Positions 9,277 through 17,008 of a stretch of DNA of 64,000 bases are shown piece by piece. The position numbers were made by a program, and so were the translations under genes. The stretch covers positions 24,903-88,902 of the forward strand of contig NZ_LZGT01000014.1 in the NCBI RefSeq assembly GCF_001690525.1, written 5' to 3'. Below the pieces are notes generated by a model that worked only from the letters and a program-made list of their open reading frames with translations, had not been told where the DNA came from and did no database searches. Source of the DNA: Gilliamella sp. App6-5 (GTDB lineage Bacteria; Pseudomonadota; Gammaproteobacteria; Enterobacterales; Orbaceae). Each line of letters starts with the position of its first letter. Positions within the stretch are counted from its first letter, which is position 1.

Positions 9277-10848
9277 ATGATTCCTGATGTTTCTAAAGCG
9301 CTTAACTGGTTAGAAAAACACTACACCATCTTACAAGGTATTCAACGCGGGGTTGAACGTGAAACTTTACGCATTTTGCCTGACGGGACATTGTCGAAAA
9401 CTTCATTCCCCGCAAAAATTGGCGCAGCGTTGACTCATCCTTGGATAACAACTGATTTTGCTGAATCAATGCTAGAATTTATTACACCAGTTAATACCAA
9501 TATCGATTATATGCTAACGTTTTTACGCGATCTGCATCGTTATGCTAGTGTAAATATTGATGACGAAATGATGTGGCCATTAAGTATGCCATGTTTTGTT
9601 GCCAATGAAGAAGATATTATTTTAGCTCAATATGGATCATCAAATGAAGGGCGTTTTAAAACGGTTTATCGAGAAGGTCTAAAAAACCGTTATGGTGCAA
9701 TGATGCAAACCATATCTGGCGTTCATTATAATTTTTCATTACCCATGGCATTTTGGCAAGCAAGAGATGGTGTAAAAAATACAGAAGAAGGTAAAGCTGT
9801 TATTTCTGAAGGCTACTTTACATTGATTCGTAACTATTATCGCTTTGGTTGGGTTATTCCTTATTTGTTTGGATCATCACCATCGATGTGCTCTTCATTT
9901 ATTCAAGATCCACAAAAAGCGAAAGCCTTTATTGAACAAACAAATGGCAACTGTTATTTGCCTTACGCAACATCTTTAAGGTTAAGCGATATTGGGTATA
10001 CTAATAATGCACAAAAACAACTAGGCATTACTTTTAATCATTTAGATACTTATGTTGAAGGATTAAAACGAGCAACGCATACAAAATCAGCGGAATTTAC
10101 TAAACTGGGTATCAAAGTTGATGGTCATTATCGTCAATTAAACGATAATGTATTGCAAATTGAAAATGAATTTTACGGGCCAATTAGACCTAAAAGAGTC
10201 GCAATGATAGGGGAGTCACCGTCGGATGCACTTTTACGTGGTGGTATTGAATATATTGAAGTACGTGCATTAGATGTTAATCCATTTTCACCGGTGGGGA
10301 TTACTGAAGAACAAATACGATTTATCGATCTTTTTTTAATTTGGTGTGCACTAGCACCAGCGCCTGAAATGAGCAGTCAAGAACTTGAGTGTGCCAAATT
10401 AAATTGGAATAGGGTAATAATGGAAGGACGAAAACCAGGGCTTGAGATCGGTATTGGTTGCAATAGCTATCGAGAACCTTTGGCCAAAGTTGGACACCAA
10501 TTATTCAAAGATTTATTACGTGTTGCTGATGTTTTAGATCATCAAGATGACAAGCAGAGTTATCGTAATGTTTGTGAGCGTTTAGATTTGATGTTTGATC
10601 AACCTGAATTAACTTTATCAGCAAGAACATTACAAGCAATAAGCGATTTAGGGACAGCGAAATTTGGTTTAGCTTTAGCAAGCCAATATAAAAAACAGCT
10701 TATGGCAGAACCTTTAGCATTATTAACTGAAGATGATTTTGTTCAACAACGCAATTTATCTATTGAAAAACAGAAGAAGAAAGAGCAGAGTGATACTTTA
10801 ACTTTTGATCAATATTTGCAGAAAAAGTTGCACGATAAAAATGTTTAA
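9277..10848 (+). CDS. gshA: glutamate-cysteine ligase
   Basis: First enzyme of glutathione synthesis: ATP-dependent ligation of glutamate and cysteine. The 523-aa protein is the proteobacterial GshA type (E. coli 518) with GVERETLRI, the acidic [11 protein letters not shown] and the [10 protein letters not shown] block typical of the family. The ATG at 9277 has AAGGAAGG eight bases upstream. The 229 bp before it are AT-rich with no other gene. Its last 8 bp overlap the start of the yafD-like gene, so the two are probably translated together. The window encodes no GshB, and GloB, a glutathione-dependent enzyme, is broken. Confidence 0.96.
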   Translation: MIPDVSKALNWLEKHYTILQGIQRGVERETLRILPDGTLSKTSFPAKIGAALTHPWITTDFAESMLEFITPVNTNIDYMLTFLRDLHRYASVNIDDEMMWPLSMPCFVANEEDIILAQYGSSNEGRFKTVYREGLKNRYGAMMQTISGVHYNFSLPMAFWQARDGVKNTEEGKAVISEGYFTLIRNYYRFGWVIPYLFGSSPSMCSSFIQDPQKAKAFIEQTNGNCYLPYATSLRLSDIGYTNNAQKQLGITFNHLDTYVEGLKRATHTKSAEFTKLGIKVDGHYRQLNDNVLQIENEFYGPIRPKRVAMIGESPSDALLRGGIEYIEVRALDVNPFSPVGITEEQIRFIDLFLIWCALAPAPEMSSQELECAKLNWNRVIMEGRKPGLEIGIGCNSYREPLAKVGHQLFKDLLRVADVLDHQDDKQSYRNVCERLDLMFDQPELTLSARTLQAISDLGTAKFGLALASQYKKQLMAEPLALLTEDDFVQQRNLSIEKQKKKEQSDTLTFDQYLQKKLHDKNV

Positions 10849-11629
10849 AAATCGATGTTATACTTTACGTTATCGGGCAAGCAACGAAGTTGAGTTGCTC
10901 TTGCCTAACCAAGAAATTACAGTTAATAAACCGTTAATCGATCAAACATCATTTACTGTTTTAGTTTGGAATATTTTTAAACAAAAGAAATCTGATTGTA
11001 TTACTGTACTCAAACAATATGCTGATAAAGCTAAACTAATTTTATTACAAGAAGCACAAACAACATTACCGTTACTTCATTTCATTTCACAGCACAATAA
11101 AATTGCCGATCATGTCCCAGCATATTGTTTCAACAATATTTATGCTGGGGTCATGACAATTTCTGACTCGTTACCAACTTCACTTTTTTCGTTTAGAGAA
11201 AAAGAACCATTAATTCGTGTTCCTAAATCTGCTTTAATTACTATTTATCCTATTAGAGATTCTAAGCAACAGTTATTAGTTGCGAATATTCATGCTGTAA
11301 ATTTTAGTATTGGTGTAAAAGTCTACCATCAACAAATACGCGTGTTATTAACCCGAATAAAAGAACATAATGGTCCAGTCATCTTTGCTGGGGATTTTAA
11401 TGCATGGAGTAGACAGCGACTGAATTTATTGTATCATCTTGTTCATTCAATTGAACTTAAGCCTGTTAATTTTTCCATTGATATTCGTAAAAGATTTATG
11501 GGCAGACCGTTAGATTTTATTTTTTACCGAGGATTACAACTTAATACAGCTGAAATTATTAGCACAACCGCATCAGATCATAATCCTCTATTAGTAAATT
11601 TTAGATTGGATTTGCACTGGCAAGATTGA
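10841..11629 (+). CDS. yafD: endonuclease/exonuclease/phosphatase-family protein, YafD-like
   Basis: A DNase I-like fold protein matching E. coli YafD along its length: [32 protein letters not shown], the metal-site AGDFNAWS and ASDHNPLLV at the end. It should be a divalent-metal hydrolase acting on phosphodiesters or phospholipids; no substrate is established for YafD. The ATG at 10841 overlaps the gshA stop by 8 bp and fits the E. coli N terminus ([11 protein letters not shown] against MRKNTYAMRY). An upstream TTG at 10805 is unlikely. Its 3' end overlaps mltD by 29 bp on the other strand. E. coli also places yafD close to mltD. Confidence 0.9.
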   Translation: MFKNRCYTLRYRASNEVELLLPNQEITVNKPLIDQTSFTVLVWNIFKQKKSDCITVLKQYADKAKLILLQEAQTTLPLLHFISQHNKIADHVPAYCFNNIYAGVMTISDSLPTSLFSFREKEPLIRVPKSALITIYPIRDSKQQLLVANIHAVNFSIGVKVYHQQIRVLLTRIKEHNGPVIFAGDFNAWSRQRLNLLYHLVHSIELKPVNFSIDIRKRFMGRPLDFIFYRGLQLNTAEIISTTASDHNPLLVNFRLDLHWQD

Positions 11630-12836
11630 TTGTTAAGATATCACCTTCTTGAACTCTAGAATTCTTTAGATTATTCCACTGCAATATATCAGTAATTTTT
11701 ACACGATAATTTTTTGCTATTGAATATAAACTATCACCTGCTTTGACAAGATAAGCAATCTTTTTTTCATTTCTAGAGAAGTTATCTTTGCTTACAATGC
11801 TTTTGTTTTGAATGAAACTTGATCTAAATTCAAATGGCATATTAGCATGAGGAGTATCTTGTAGAAGTTCTGTAATTTCATTTGCAACAAGATTTTCTTT
11901 TTGTAATTTTTTAAATAAATCATGAGCATGAGTATAAGGAACAAGCAGATGAAAAGGACCATTTACTGTTTGTTGTACATATCCTGCATTGTATGTTGTT
12001 AACTCATCAAGCGATAATTTAGAATATTTAGCAATTTTAGCTAATGAAATATTTTTAGAAATATCAATTCTAACAAGCGAATTTTCGTAGTTACAATCAG
12101 GTAACTTAATGCCATATCGTTTATTATTTTTAACAATATCAATGATAGCTAAAATTTTAGGCACATAGTGCATGGTTTCAGTTGGCAAGTCTAATGACCA
12201 ATAATTTGTTGGTAAACCTTTTGCCTGATTTTTCTCAATGGCTTTTCTGACTCGACCTTCACCCGCATTATAAGCTGCAAGTGTTAAAAGCCAGTCCCCA
12301 TTAAAACGGCTATTTAAATTTTGTAGCAGCGATATTGCAGAATTAGTGGAGGCTATTAGATCCCTACGGGCATCAAATGAATTACTTTGTTGTAACCCAT
12401 ACTCTCTAGCTGTGACTGGTACAAATTGCCACAATCCCGCAGCTTGTGCTGGTGATGTTGCAAGTGGGTCATAAGCGCTCTCAATAAGAGGAACTAAAGC
12501 TAATTCAGCTGGTAGATTATTTCTACGAAGTTGATTAATAATGTAATAAACATAAGGTTCAGAACGTAAAGCAACTGTTTCAAATCCTTTAGGATTACGT
12601 AATAATCGTTCTCGCTCTGCTTTAACTCGGCTATTTTCAGGAACATTGGCATCAATCTGATTAAGCATATATTGCCATGGGTTCTGAGTGATAGATACAT
12701 AACTACTAGAATTACTTCTGTTATTAGCCGTGTTTTTCGAATACTTTATTCTAACAACAGGATTATATCGCGGTGCATGATGATGGCACGCACCTAGAAA
12801 CAAACATAATGTTGTAAATATTAATAACTTTTTCAT
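11601..12836 (-). CDS. mltD: membrane-bound lytic murein transglycosylase D
   Basis: An outer-membrane lipoprotein that cleaves peptidoglycan glycan strands to give anhydro-muramic ends. The signal peptide ends in the lipobox LGAC. The SLT domain has the catalytic Glu in LVPLIESAYDPLA and the motifs AAGLWQFVP and LTLAAYNAGEGRV. The C terminus has one clear LysM domain (VKAGDSLYSIAKNYRVKI) and a weaker LysM-like region before it; E. coli MltD (452 aa) has two good LysM repeats, so this 411-aa form is a little reduced. The ATG at 12836 is chosen because the signal peptide starts there. The 3' end overlaps yafD by 29 bp, convergent. Confidence 0.94.
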   Translation of the reverse strand: MKKLLIFTTLCLFLGACHHHAPRYNPVVRIKYSKNTANNRSNSSSYVSITQNPWQYMLNQIDANVPENSRVKAERERLLRNPKGFETVALRSEPYVYYIINQLRRNNLPAELALVPLIESAYDPLATSPAQAAGLWQFVPVTAREYGLQQSNSFDARRDLIASTNSAISLLQNLNSRFNGDWLLTLAAYNAGEGRVRKAIEKNQAKGLPTNYWSLDLPTETMHYVPKILAIIDIVKNNKRYGIKLPDCNYENSLVRIDISKNISLAKIAKYSKLSLDELTTYNAGYVQQTVNGPFHLLVPYTHAHDLFKKLQKENLVANEITELLQDTPHANMPFEFRSSFIQNKSIVSKDNFSRNEKKIAYLVKAGDSLYSIAKNYRVKITDILQWNNLKNSRVQEGDILTINLASANPI

Positions 12837-12876
12837 TATTCCGTAAGTTTTACCCAAATTAAGTTTAATATTATAC

Positions 12877-13592
12877 CTAAAAAATGTCTTTTTGGCTCCT
12901 AAAAAAAGTGAACAAATCTAACTCATTATTAAAATTTAACTTATTTTGTAATTGATGTTCATGGCATCGCAAAAATAAGTTAATTTGCTTTTCTTTAGAC
13001 AAAAAAGACGGTAATGTTTTTGATTTTTTTGAAATCAGATCTATATAGCTTTTGATGCTTTTATCATTAGGCAATATGTGGGACGCAAAGGCTAAATTTG
13101 ATAGAGTATATTCATGACCAGCACAGATTAAAGTATCATCAGGCAGCCGTTTTAAACGTTCTAATGAATCTAACATTTGTTGATAAGTACCCTCAAAAAC
13201 CCTTCTGCAACCAGCCGAAAAGAAAACAAATAAAGGTAGCAATAATAAGCTAAATGCCCAAGCGTATGTCCTGGTATTGCTATAACATCAAAGCTAAAAT
13301 TACCAATACAAACTTTATCTTGATTAATAAGATAATTAATCGGCAAATCAATTTCGCTAGGGCCGTAAATATCAATATGCTGATATTGAGCTTTTAATTC
13401 ACACACCCCACCAGTGTGATCAATATGGTGATGGGTAAGTAGGATTCCAAGGGGGAATAATTTATACTGATTAATATAATTAATAACAGGTCCAGCTTCG
13501 CCAGGATCAATAATCACGGCTTGATTATAAGAGTTGCTTAGAATCCAAATATAATTATCTTTTAAGGATTTGATGCTATTCAGTTGATACAT
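12877..13592 (-). pseudogene. gloB: frameshifted hydroxyacylglutathione hydrolase (glyoxalase II)
   Basis: GloB hydrolyses S-lactoylglutathione in methylglyoxal detoxification. The N-terminal half is intact to the metal motif THHHIDHTGG and the IPGHTLGHLAYY block. Near 13217-13232 the frame is lost: where the family has LFCGDTLFSAGCGR, the sequence runs YLFSF in one frame and resumes FSAGCRRVFEG in another. About 13 bases have gone, including the codons for the GD pair whose Asp bridges the two metal ions. The second half then reads through GHEYTLSNLAFA to the normal C terminus (RSQKDIF). Loss of that Asp means a simple frame correction would not restore activity. Position between mltD and rnhA matches E. 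coli. Confidence 0.9.
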
Positions 13593-13668
13593 ATTATTTT
13601 TATACCATCAGTTATCTATATTAAAAGCAAGTAAATTTATATCAGTTTCATAAAAGTATTTTTATAAA

Positions 13669-14142
13669 TTAATCATTTATAGATTGTTCAAATATAGCGT
13701 CTTGCATAGTAGGGGATTGGGCTTGTGTTTTAGCTATAATGTCACAGCGCTCATTTTCAATATGACCAGCATGACCTTTGATCCAAATCCATTTAATGTT
13801 ATGGGGTTGTACTAATTCATCAAGCTTTTTCCATAAGTCGACATTTTTTACTGGTTGTTTGCTGGCTGTCCTCCAACCATTTTTTTTCCAACCGTGGATC
13901 CAATTCATAATACCGTTACGCAAATACTGACTATCAGAATATAACTCAATTTGACAAGGTTGCTTTAATTGTTCTAAAGCCACAATTGCAGCTAATAATT
14001 CCATGCGATTATTCGTTGTTTTAAAAAAACCTTTCGATAATATCTTTTCAGTTTGTTTATATTTTAAAATAGCAGCATAACCACCGGGGCCCGGATTACC
14101 AAGGCAGGAACCATCTGTATATATTTTGATTTTTTTTAACAT
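13669..14142 (-). CDS. rnhA: ribonuclease HI
   Basis: Degrades RNA in RNA-DNA hybrids. The 157-aa protein (E. coli 155) shows all the catalytic acids: Asp in [11 protein letters not shown], Glu in [10 protein letters not shown], Asp in LYSDSQYL, and the final His/Asp region [14 protein letters not shown]. The handle region [10 protein letters not shown] is also present. It is divergent from dnaQ with 224 bp between starts, the same arrangement as E. coli rnhA-dnaQ, where overlapping promoters serve both genes. Confidence 0.97.
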   Translation of the reverse strand: MLKKIKIYTDGSCLGNPGPGGYAAILKYKQTEKILSKGFFKTTNNRMELLAAIVALEQLKQPCQIELYSDSQYLRNGIMNWIHGWKKNGWRTASKQPVKNVDLWKKLDELVQPHNIKWIWIKGHAGHIENERCDIIAKTQAQSPTMQDAIFEQSIND

Positions 14143-14366
14143 TTTTTAAATTTATTTAATAATTATTGGGGATCGATTTAAATCTATTGTTTATTTTAAT
14201 TGAAAATGCAAATTAACAGTCATTTAATTTATTTACTGTTATTCTATAACTTTAGCAAATTGACGATTATCTTCATTTATAAAGGTATCAACATTAAAGT
14301 TTTTTGATGCTAGACTATACCACTAAAAATGTTTTTTCCCAATCATTGATATAAAAAGAGAAGCAA

Positions 14367-15104
14367 GTGATAAATCATTCTACGCGACAAATTGTATTAG
14401 ATACTGAAACAACTGGTATGAACCAAGAAAGTAATAATCACTATGAAGGACATAAGATTATTGAAATTGGTGCTGTTGAAGTCATTAATCGCCGTTTAAC
14501 GGGTAACCATTTTCATGTTTACATTAATCCAGAACGCTTAATTGATGAAGATGCATTTAAAGTGCATGGCATAAGTGACGATTTTGTTAAAGATAAGCCG
14601 ATTTTTAAAAATATAGCGCATGATTTTATTAAATTTATTGATGGCGCTGAATTAATTATCCACAATGCTTCGTTTGATGTAGGCTTTATGGATTATGAAT
14701 TTCGTCTTTGTGGGTTGGATTTTAAAACTGCTGATCATTGTATTGTTACTGATACCTTAGCCATGGCAAGGCGCCTATTTCCTGGTAAACGTAATAACCT
14801 AGATGTATTATGTGAGCGCTATCAAATTGATAACTCTCACAGAACGCTGCATGGCGCGTTATTAGATGCCGAGATTTTAGCTGAAGTGTATTTAGCGATG
14901 ACCGGGGGGCAAACGACCTTATCTTTTAATGCAGAGGATAATAACTCATCTTCATCGGAAAATAATATAATAAAAAGAGTAGAACGTAACGGCGCGCCTT
15001 TAAAAGTAATCAAGGCAACTGAATATGAGCTTTCTGAACATAAATCAGTTTTAAAAAAAATTGATAAAAAAAGTAGTGGAGCATTATGGAATTTAAATAA
15101 ATGA
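14367..15104 (+). CDS. dnaQ: DNA polymerase III epsilon subunit (proofreading exonuclease)
   Basis: The 3'-5' proofreading subunit of the replicase. The DEDDh exonuclease motifs are clear: LDTETTGM (Asp12, Glu14), IHNASFDVGFMD and LHGALLDAEILAEVY. The C-terminal tail, which binds the polymerase alpha subunit, is present; at 245 aa it is close to the E. coli length (243). Translation starts at a GTG at 14367 with AGAGAAG upstream; E. coli dnaQ also has a weak start. It is divergent from rnhA and followed by tRNA-Asp, as in E. coli (dnaQ-aspV). Confidence 0.96.
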   Translation: MINHSTRQIVLDTETTGMNQESNNHYEGHKIIEIGAVEVINRRLTGNHFHVYINPERLIDEDAFKVHGISDDFVKDKPIFKNIAHDFIKFIDGAELIIHNASFDVGFMDYEFRLCGLDFKTADHCIVTDTLAMARRLFPGKRNNLDVLCERYQIDNSHRTLHGALLDAEILAEVYLAMTGGQTTLSFNAEDNNSSSSENNIIKRVERNGAPLKVIKATEYELSEHKSVLKKIDKKSSGALWNLNK

Positions 15105-15144
15105 TTGCTTTATAGTCAATTAAACATTAATTTTAAAAATTTTA

Positions 15145-15173
15145 TTGACGATAACAAAAAAAATCTTTAATAT
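15145..15173 (+). promoter_or_regulatory. sigma-70 promoter of tRNA-Asp
   Basis: TTGACG (15145-15150) and TAATAT (15168-15173) are 17 bp apart, about 45 bp upstream of the tRNA. This is one of the best consensus promoters in the window, as expected for a stable RNA gene. Confidence 0.75.
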
Positions 15174-15218
15174 CACGCCTGTTTTAATGTTCTAGCATTA
15201 AAACTATCAAACAAAAGC

Positions 15219-15295
15219 GGAGCGGTAGTTCAGTTGGTTAGAATACTTGCCTGTCACGCAGGGGGTCGCGGGTTCGAGCCCCGTCCGTTCCGCCA
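15219..15295 (+). tRNA. tRNA-Asp (GTC)
   Basis: A 77-nt cloverleaf with acceptor GGAGCGG pairing with CCGTTCC, D-loop AGTTCAGTTGGTTAGAA, anticodon loop CTGTCAC giving GTC, T-loop GGTTCGAGCC and encoded CCA. It lies downstream of dnaQ, as aspV does in E. coli. Confidence 0.97.
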
Positions 15296-15389
15296 ATTCA
15301 TCAGATCTTATCTAAATCTATTTAGTCTATTTATTACCAGCCAAAAATAAATAAAGCAGAATTGTATAAATTTTTTATTGAAAATGGAA

Positions 15390-15417
15390 TTACAGGGTAA
15401 GTTACCCTGTAACTTTT
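15390..15417 (+). terminator. intrinsic terminator after tRNA-Asp
   Basis: TTACAGGG and CCCTGTAA form an 8-bp stem (extendable through the loop), followed on the plus strand by CTTTTTATG and more T. It sits between tRNA-Asp and the converging dihydroorotate-dehydrogenase-like gene and may serve both directions. Confidence 0.7.
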
Positions 15418-15431
15418 TATGTTTTTTTCAA

Positions 15432-16496
15432 CTATCCATTTTCATTCAAAAGGCCTTTCTTGATTTCTATCGCAAGAAGTGGATTCCACATAGCACCCGT
15501 TGCACTCATAACAGCATCAGCACCACTTTTTATAAATTGATGATAATGTTCACTAGAACCAACTCCACCGACACCCACAATAGCAAATTTTAGATCCATT
15601 TGTTTACGATATTTAGCTAAACGACTCACCATATCTAAGCCAGCCCAACGGATTGCATCACCACAAATTCCACCTTCTTTTCTATTTTCACCTAAGGCCG
15701 GGTAACCTTTAGCATCAACGGGTTTAGCCGATAATGTGTTGATGGCGCTTAAACCGTCAATGATAGTTCCGACACGAGTTAATAAAGAAATAATCTTTTC
15801 ATCATCAGGAAAATACGCTAGTTTTAAAATAAGTGGACGATCAGGCACAGCAGTTTTAATGGCATTAACTATTCGTTCAACTTTGTCTACATCAAAGCAA
15901 AGTAGTTTACTTGCTCCTTCGTTTGGGCAACTTAAATTTGCTTCAAGAATAGGTGCATTGGTCTCTCTAACTAATTTTGCTGCTAAAGCGTAATCTTTTT
16001 CTATTTCTCCATTACCTTGTGTTCCTTGGAAACTACCTATTACACATTGTCCATTGCCAGCTGATTTTACAGCGTCAGCCATATCGAGTTGCCAAATATC
16101 AGGTGAAAATGAAGGCACGCCAAATGAGTTGGTAATTGATAATGGCTGATTATAATTGGTATCAGCTAATACTGTATCTAGATTGCATGATAATTTATCT
16201 TTAGGATGAACAGATAAAACATTAGGTAAAGGATGGCATTTATGTAGTTTAGTTCTGACCGTTTTATATACGCATAAGTCAAATCCATAAGCAAAAGCAG
16301 CTTTAATATAGTTTGCATTTAATAGTGGACCAGCGGGCATACCGAATGGTAAATTGACCTCAATATTTAAGAATTTTGAAATTGTTGTTGGGATTTTTTG
16401 TACTTTATCGAGTTGTGCAAAAAGTCCAAAGGGTCCTTGAGCATAATTATCTTCGTAGCTTATATTTGGATTATAAAAAGGTGTTAAAGATTTCAT
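15432..16496 (-). CDS. dihydroorotate dehydrogenase-like FMN oxidoreductase (class 1 type)
   Basis: A 354-aa FMN-dependent TIM-barrel enzyme of the dihydroorotate dehydrogenase family. LEANLSCPNEG carries the Cys used as catalytic base in cytosolic class 1 enzymes; the membrane-bound class 2 (E. coli PyrD) has Ser there. Other family features are FGMPAGPLLNANY, SITNSFGVP, LILKLAYFPDD, and the phosphate-binding AIVGVGGVGSSEHYHQFIKSGADAVMSATG. It has no N-terminal membrane helix, so it should be cytosolic. The likely reaction is dihydroorotate to orotate in pyrimidine synthesis, but relatives such as dihydropyrimidine dehydrogenase share the fold, so the substrate is inferred. Upstream lie a promoter, a short leader reading frame and an intrinsic terminator, an arrangement typical of pyrimidine attenuation. 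Confidence 0.8.
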   Translation of the reverse strand: MKSLTPFYNPNISYEDNYAQGPFGLFAQLDKVQKIPTTISKFLNIEVNLPFGMPAGPLLNANYIKAAFAYGFDLCVYKTVRTKLHKCHPLPNVLSVHPKDKLSCNLDTVLADTNYNQPLSITNSFGVPSFSPDIWQLDMADAVKSAGNGQCVIGSFQGTQGNGEIEKDYALAAKLVRETNAPILEANLSCPNEGASKLLCFDVDKVERIVNAIKTAVPDRPLILKLAYFPDDEKIISLLTRVGTIIDGLSAINTLSAKPVDAKGYPALGENRKEGGICGDAIRWAGLDMVSRLAKYRKQMDLKFAIVGVGGVGSSEHYHQFIKSGADAVMSATGAMWNPLLAIEIKKGLLNENG

Positions 16497-16565
16497 ACTA
16501 TCTCCTGATTATACATGTCTTAAAGTAAATTGATTATTAATTTGAAATGGTTAAAAAACAGTTTG

Positions 16566-16667
16566 TTAACCAAAAAAAATCCTCCATGAAGGAGGATTTA
16601 AAAATAGGGTAAGTAGAGAATAAAAAGATAATTTTGATTTTAATTTGTTAATGGGTATTCCAAACAT
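16566..16667 (-). CDS. candidate 33-aa leader peptide overlapping a terminator
   Basis: An ATG at 16667 opens a 33-codon frame starting MFGIPINKLKSK and ending PPSWRIFFG, with the stop at 16566 beyond the terminator hairpin at 16572-16599. The leader RNA just before the hairpin is U/C-rich (UUAUCUUUUUAUUCUCUAC). In E. coli pyrBI a leader peptide likewise runs through an intrinsic terminator and U-rich pausing couples ribosome position to UTP level. Here the next gene is a dihydroorotate-dehydrogenase-like gene, which makes that reading attractive. The ribosome binding site is weak (AGAGA about 8 bases upstream), so translation is not certain. Confidence 0.5.
   Translation of the reverse strand: MFGIPINKLKSKLSFYSLLTLFLNPPSWRIFFG
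16572..16599 (-). terminator. intrinsic terminator in the leader of the dihydroorotate-dehydrogenase-like gene
   Basis: AAATCCTCC and GGAGGATTT form a 9-bp stem with a 5-nt loop. On the minus strand it is followed by a run of T and then GG, the form of a factor-independent terminator. It ends 75 bp before the start of the gene it precedes, so it can only make sense as an attenuator or as the end of a lost gene. Confidence 0.75.
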
Positions 16668-16698
16668 TCTAATATTCTCTTTTTGTTAACTTTAAGGC

Positions 16699-16726
16699 AT
16701 TTTAGCTGATCAAATTTAAAATTCAA
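16699..16726 (-). promoter_or_regulatory. candidate promoter for the attenuated leader
   Basis: On the minus strand TTGAAT (16726-16721) and TAAAAT (16704-16699) are 16 bp apart. Transcription would begin near 16692, about 25 bases before the leader peptide ATG. Confidence 0.5.
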
Positions 16727-16794
16727 TATGAAAATTTAAAAAATATGTAACTAAATGAAAAGGTTATAATATTATTTTTTAGATTTATAGTTAT

Positions 16795-16817
16795 ACAGTG
16801 GAAACTTTAAACACTGT
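16795..16817. promoter_or_regulatory. dyad, possible operator between divergent genes
   Basis: ACAGTG and CACTGT are separated by 11 bp, in the middle of the 512-bp gap between the dihydroorotate-dehydrogenase-like gene and the flavoprotein operon. The half-site spacing (about 17 bp centre to centre) is larger than one helical turn, so a regulator site is only a suggestion. The rest of the gap upstream of 17009 is AT-rich with no gene. Confidence 0.3.
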
Positions 16818-17008
16818 CAAGTATAAAAAATAAGTAAAGTCTTATTTTATTTATATCGATAATTTTCTAATCAATTAATAAATTAAGAAAAATTTTTGTC
16901 GAAAAAATGATACACCAGCTATTAATGAAATTAACGTAAGTGGAGAATGACTATTGGTAATGTTATCATTATTGAAAACGAAAAAGATTAAATGTTAGGT
17001 ATATAAAA

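Noticed and set aside
12877..13242. Two separate small genes in the gloB region
   Set aside because: Both are pieces of one gene split by a deletion; each alone lacks the active site.
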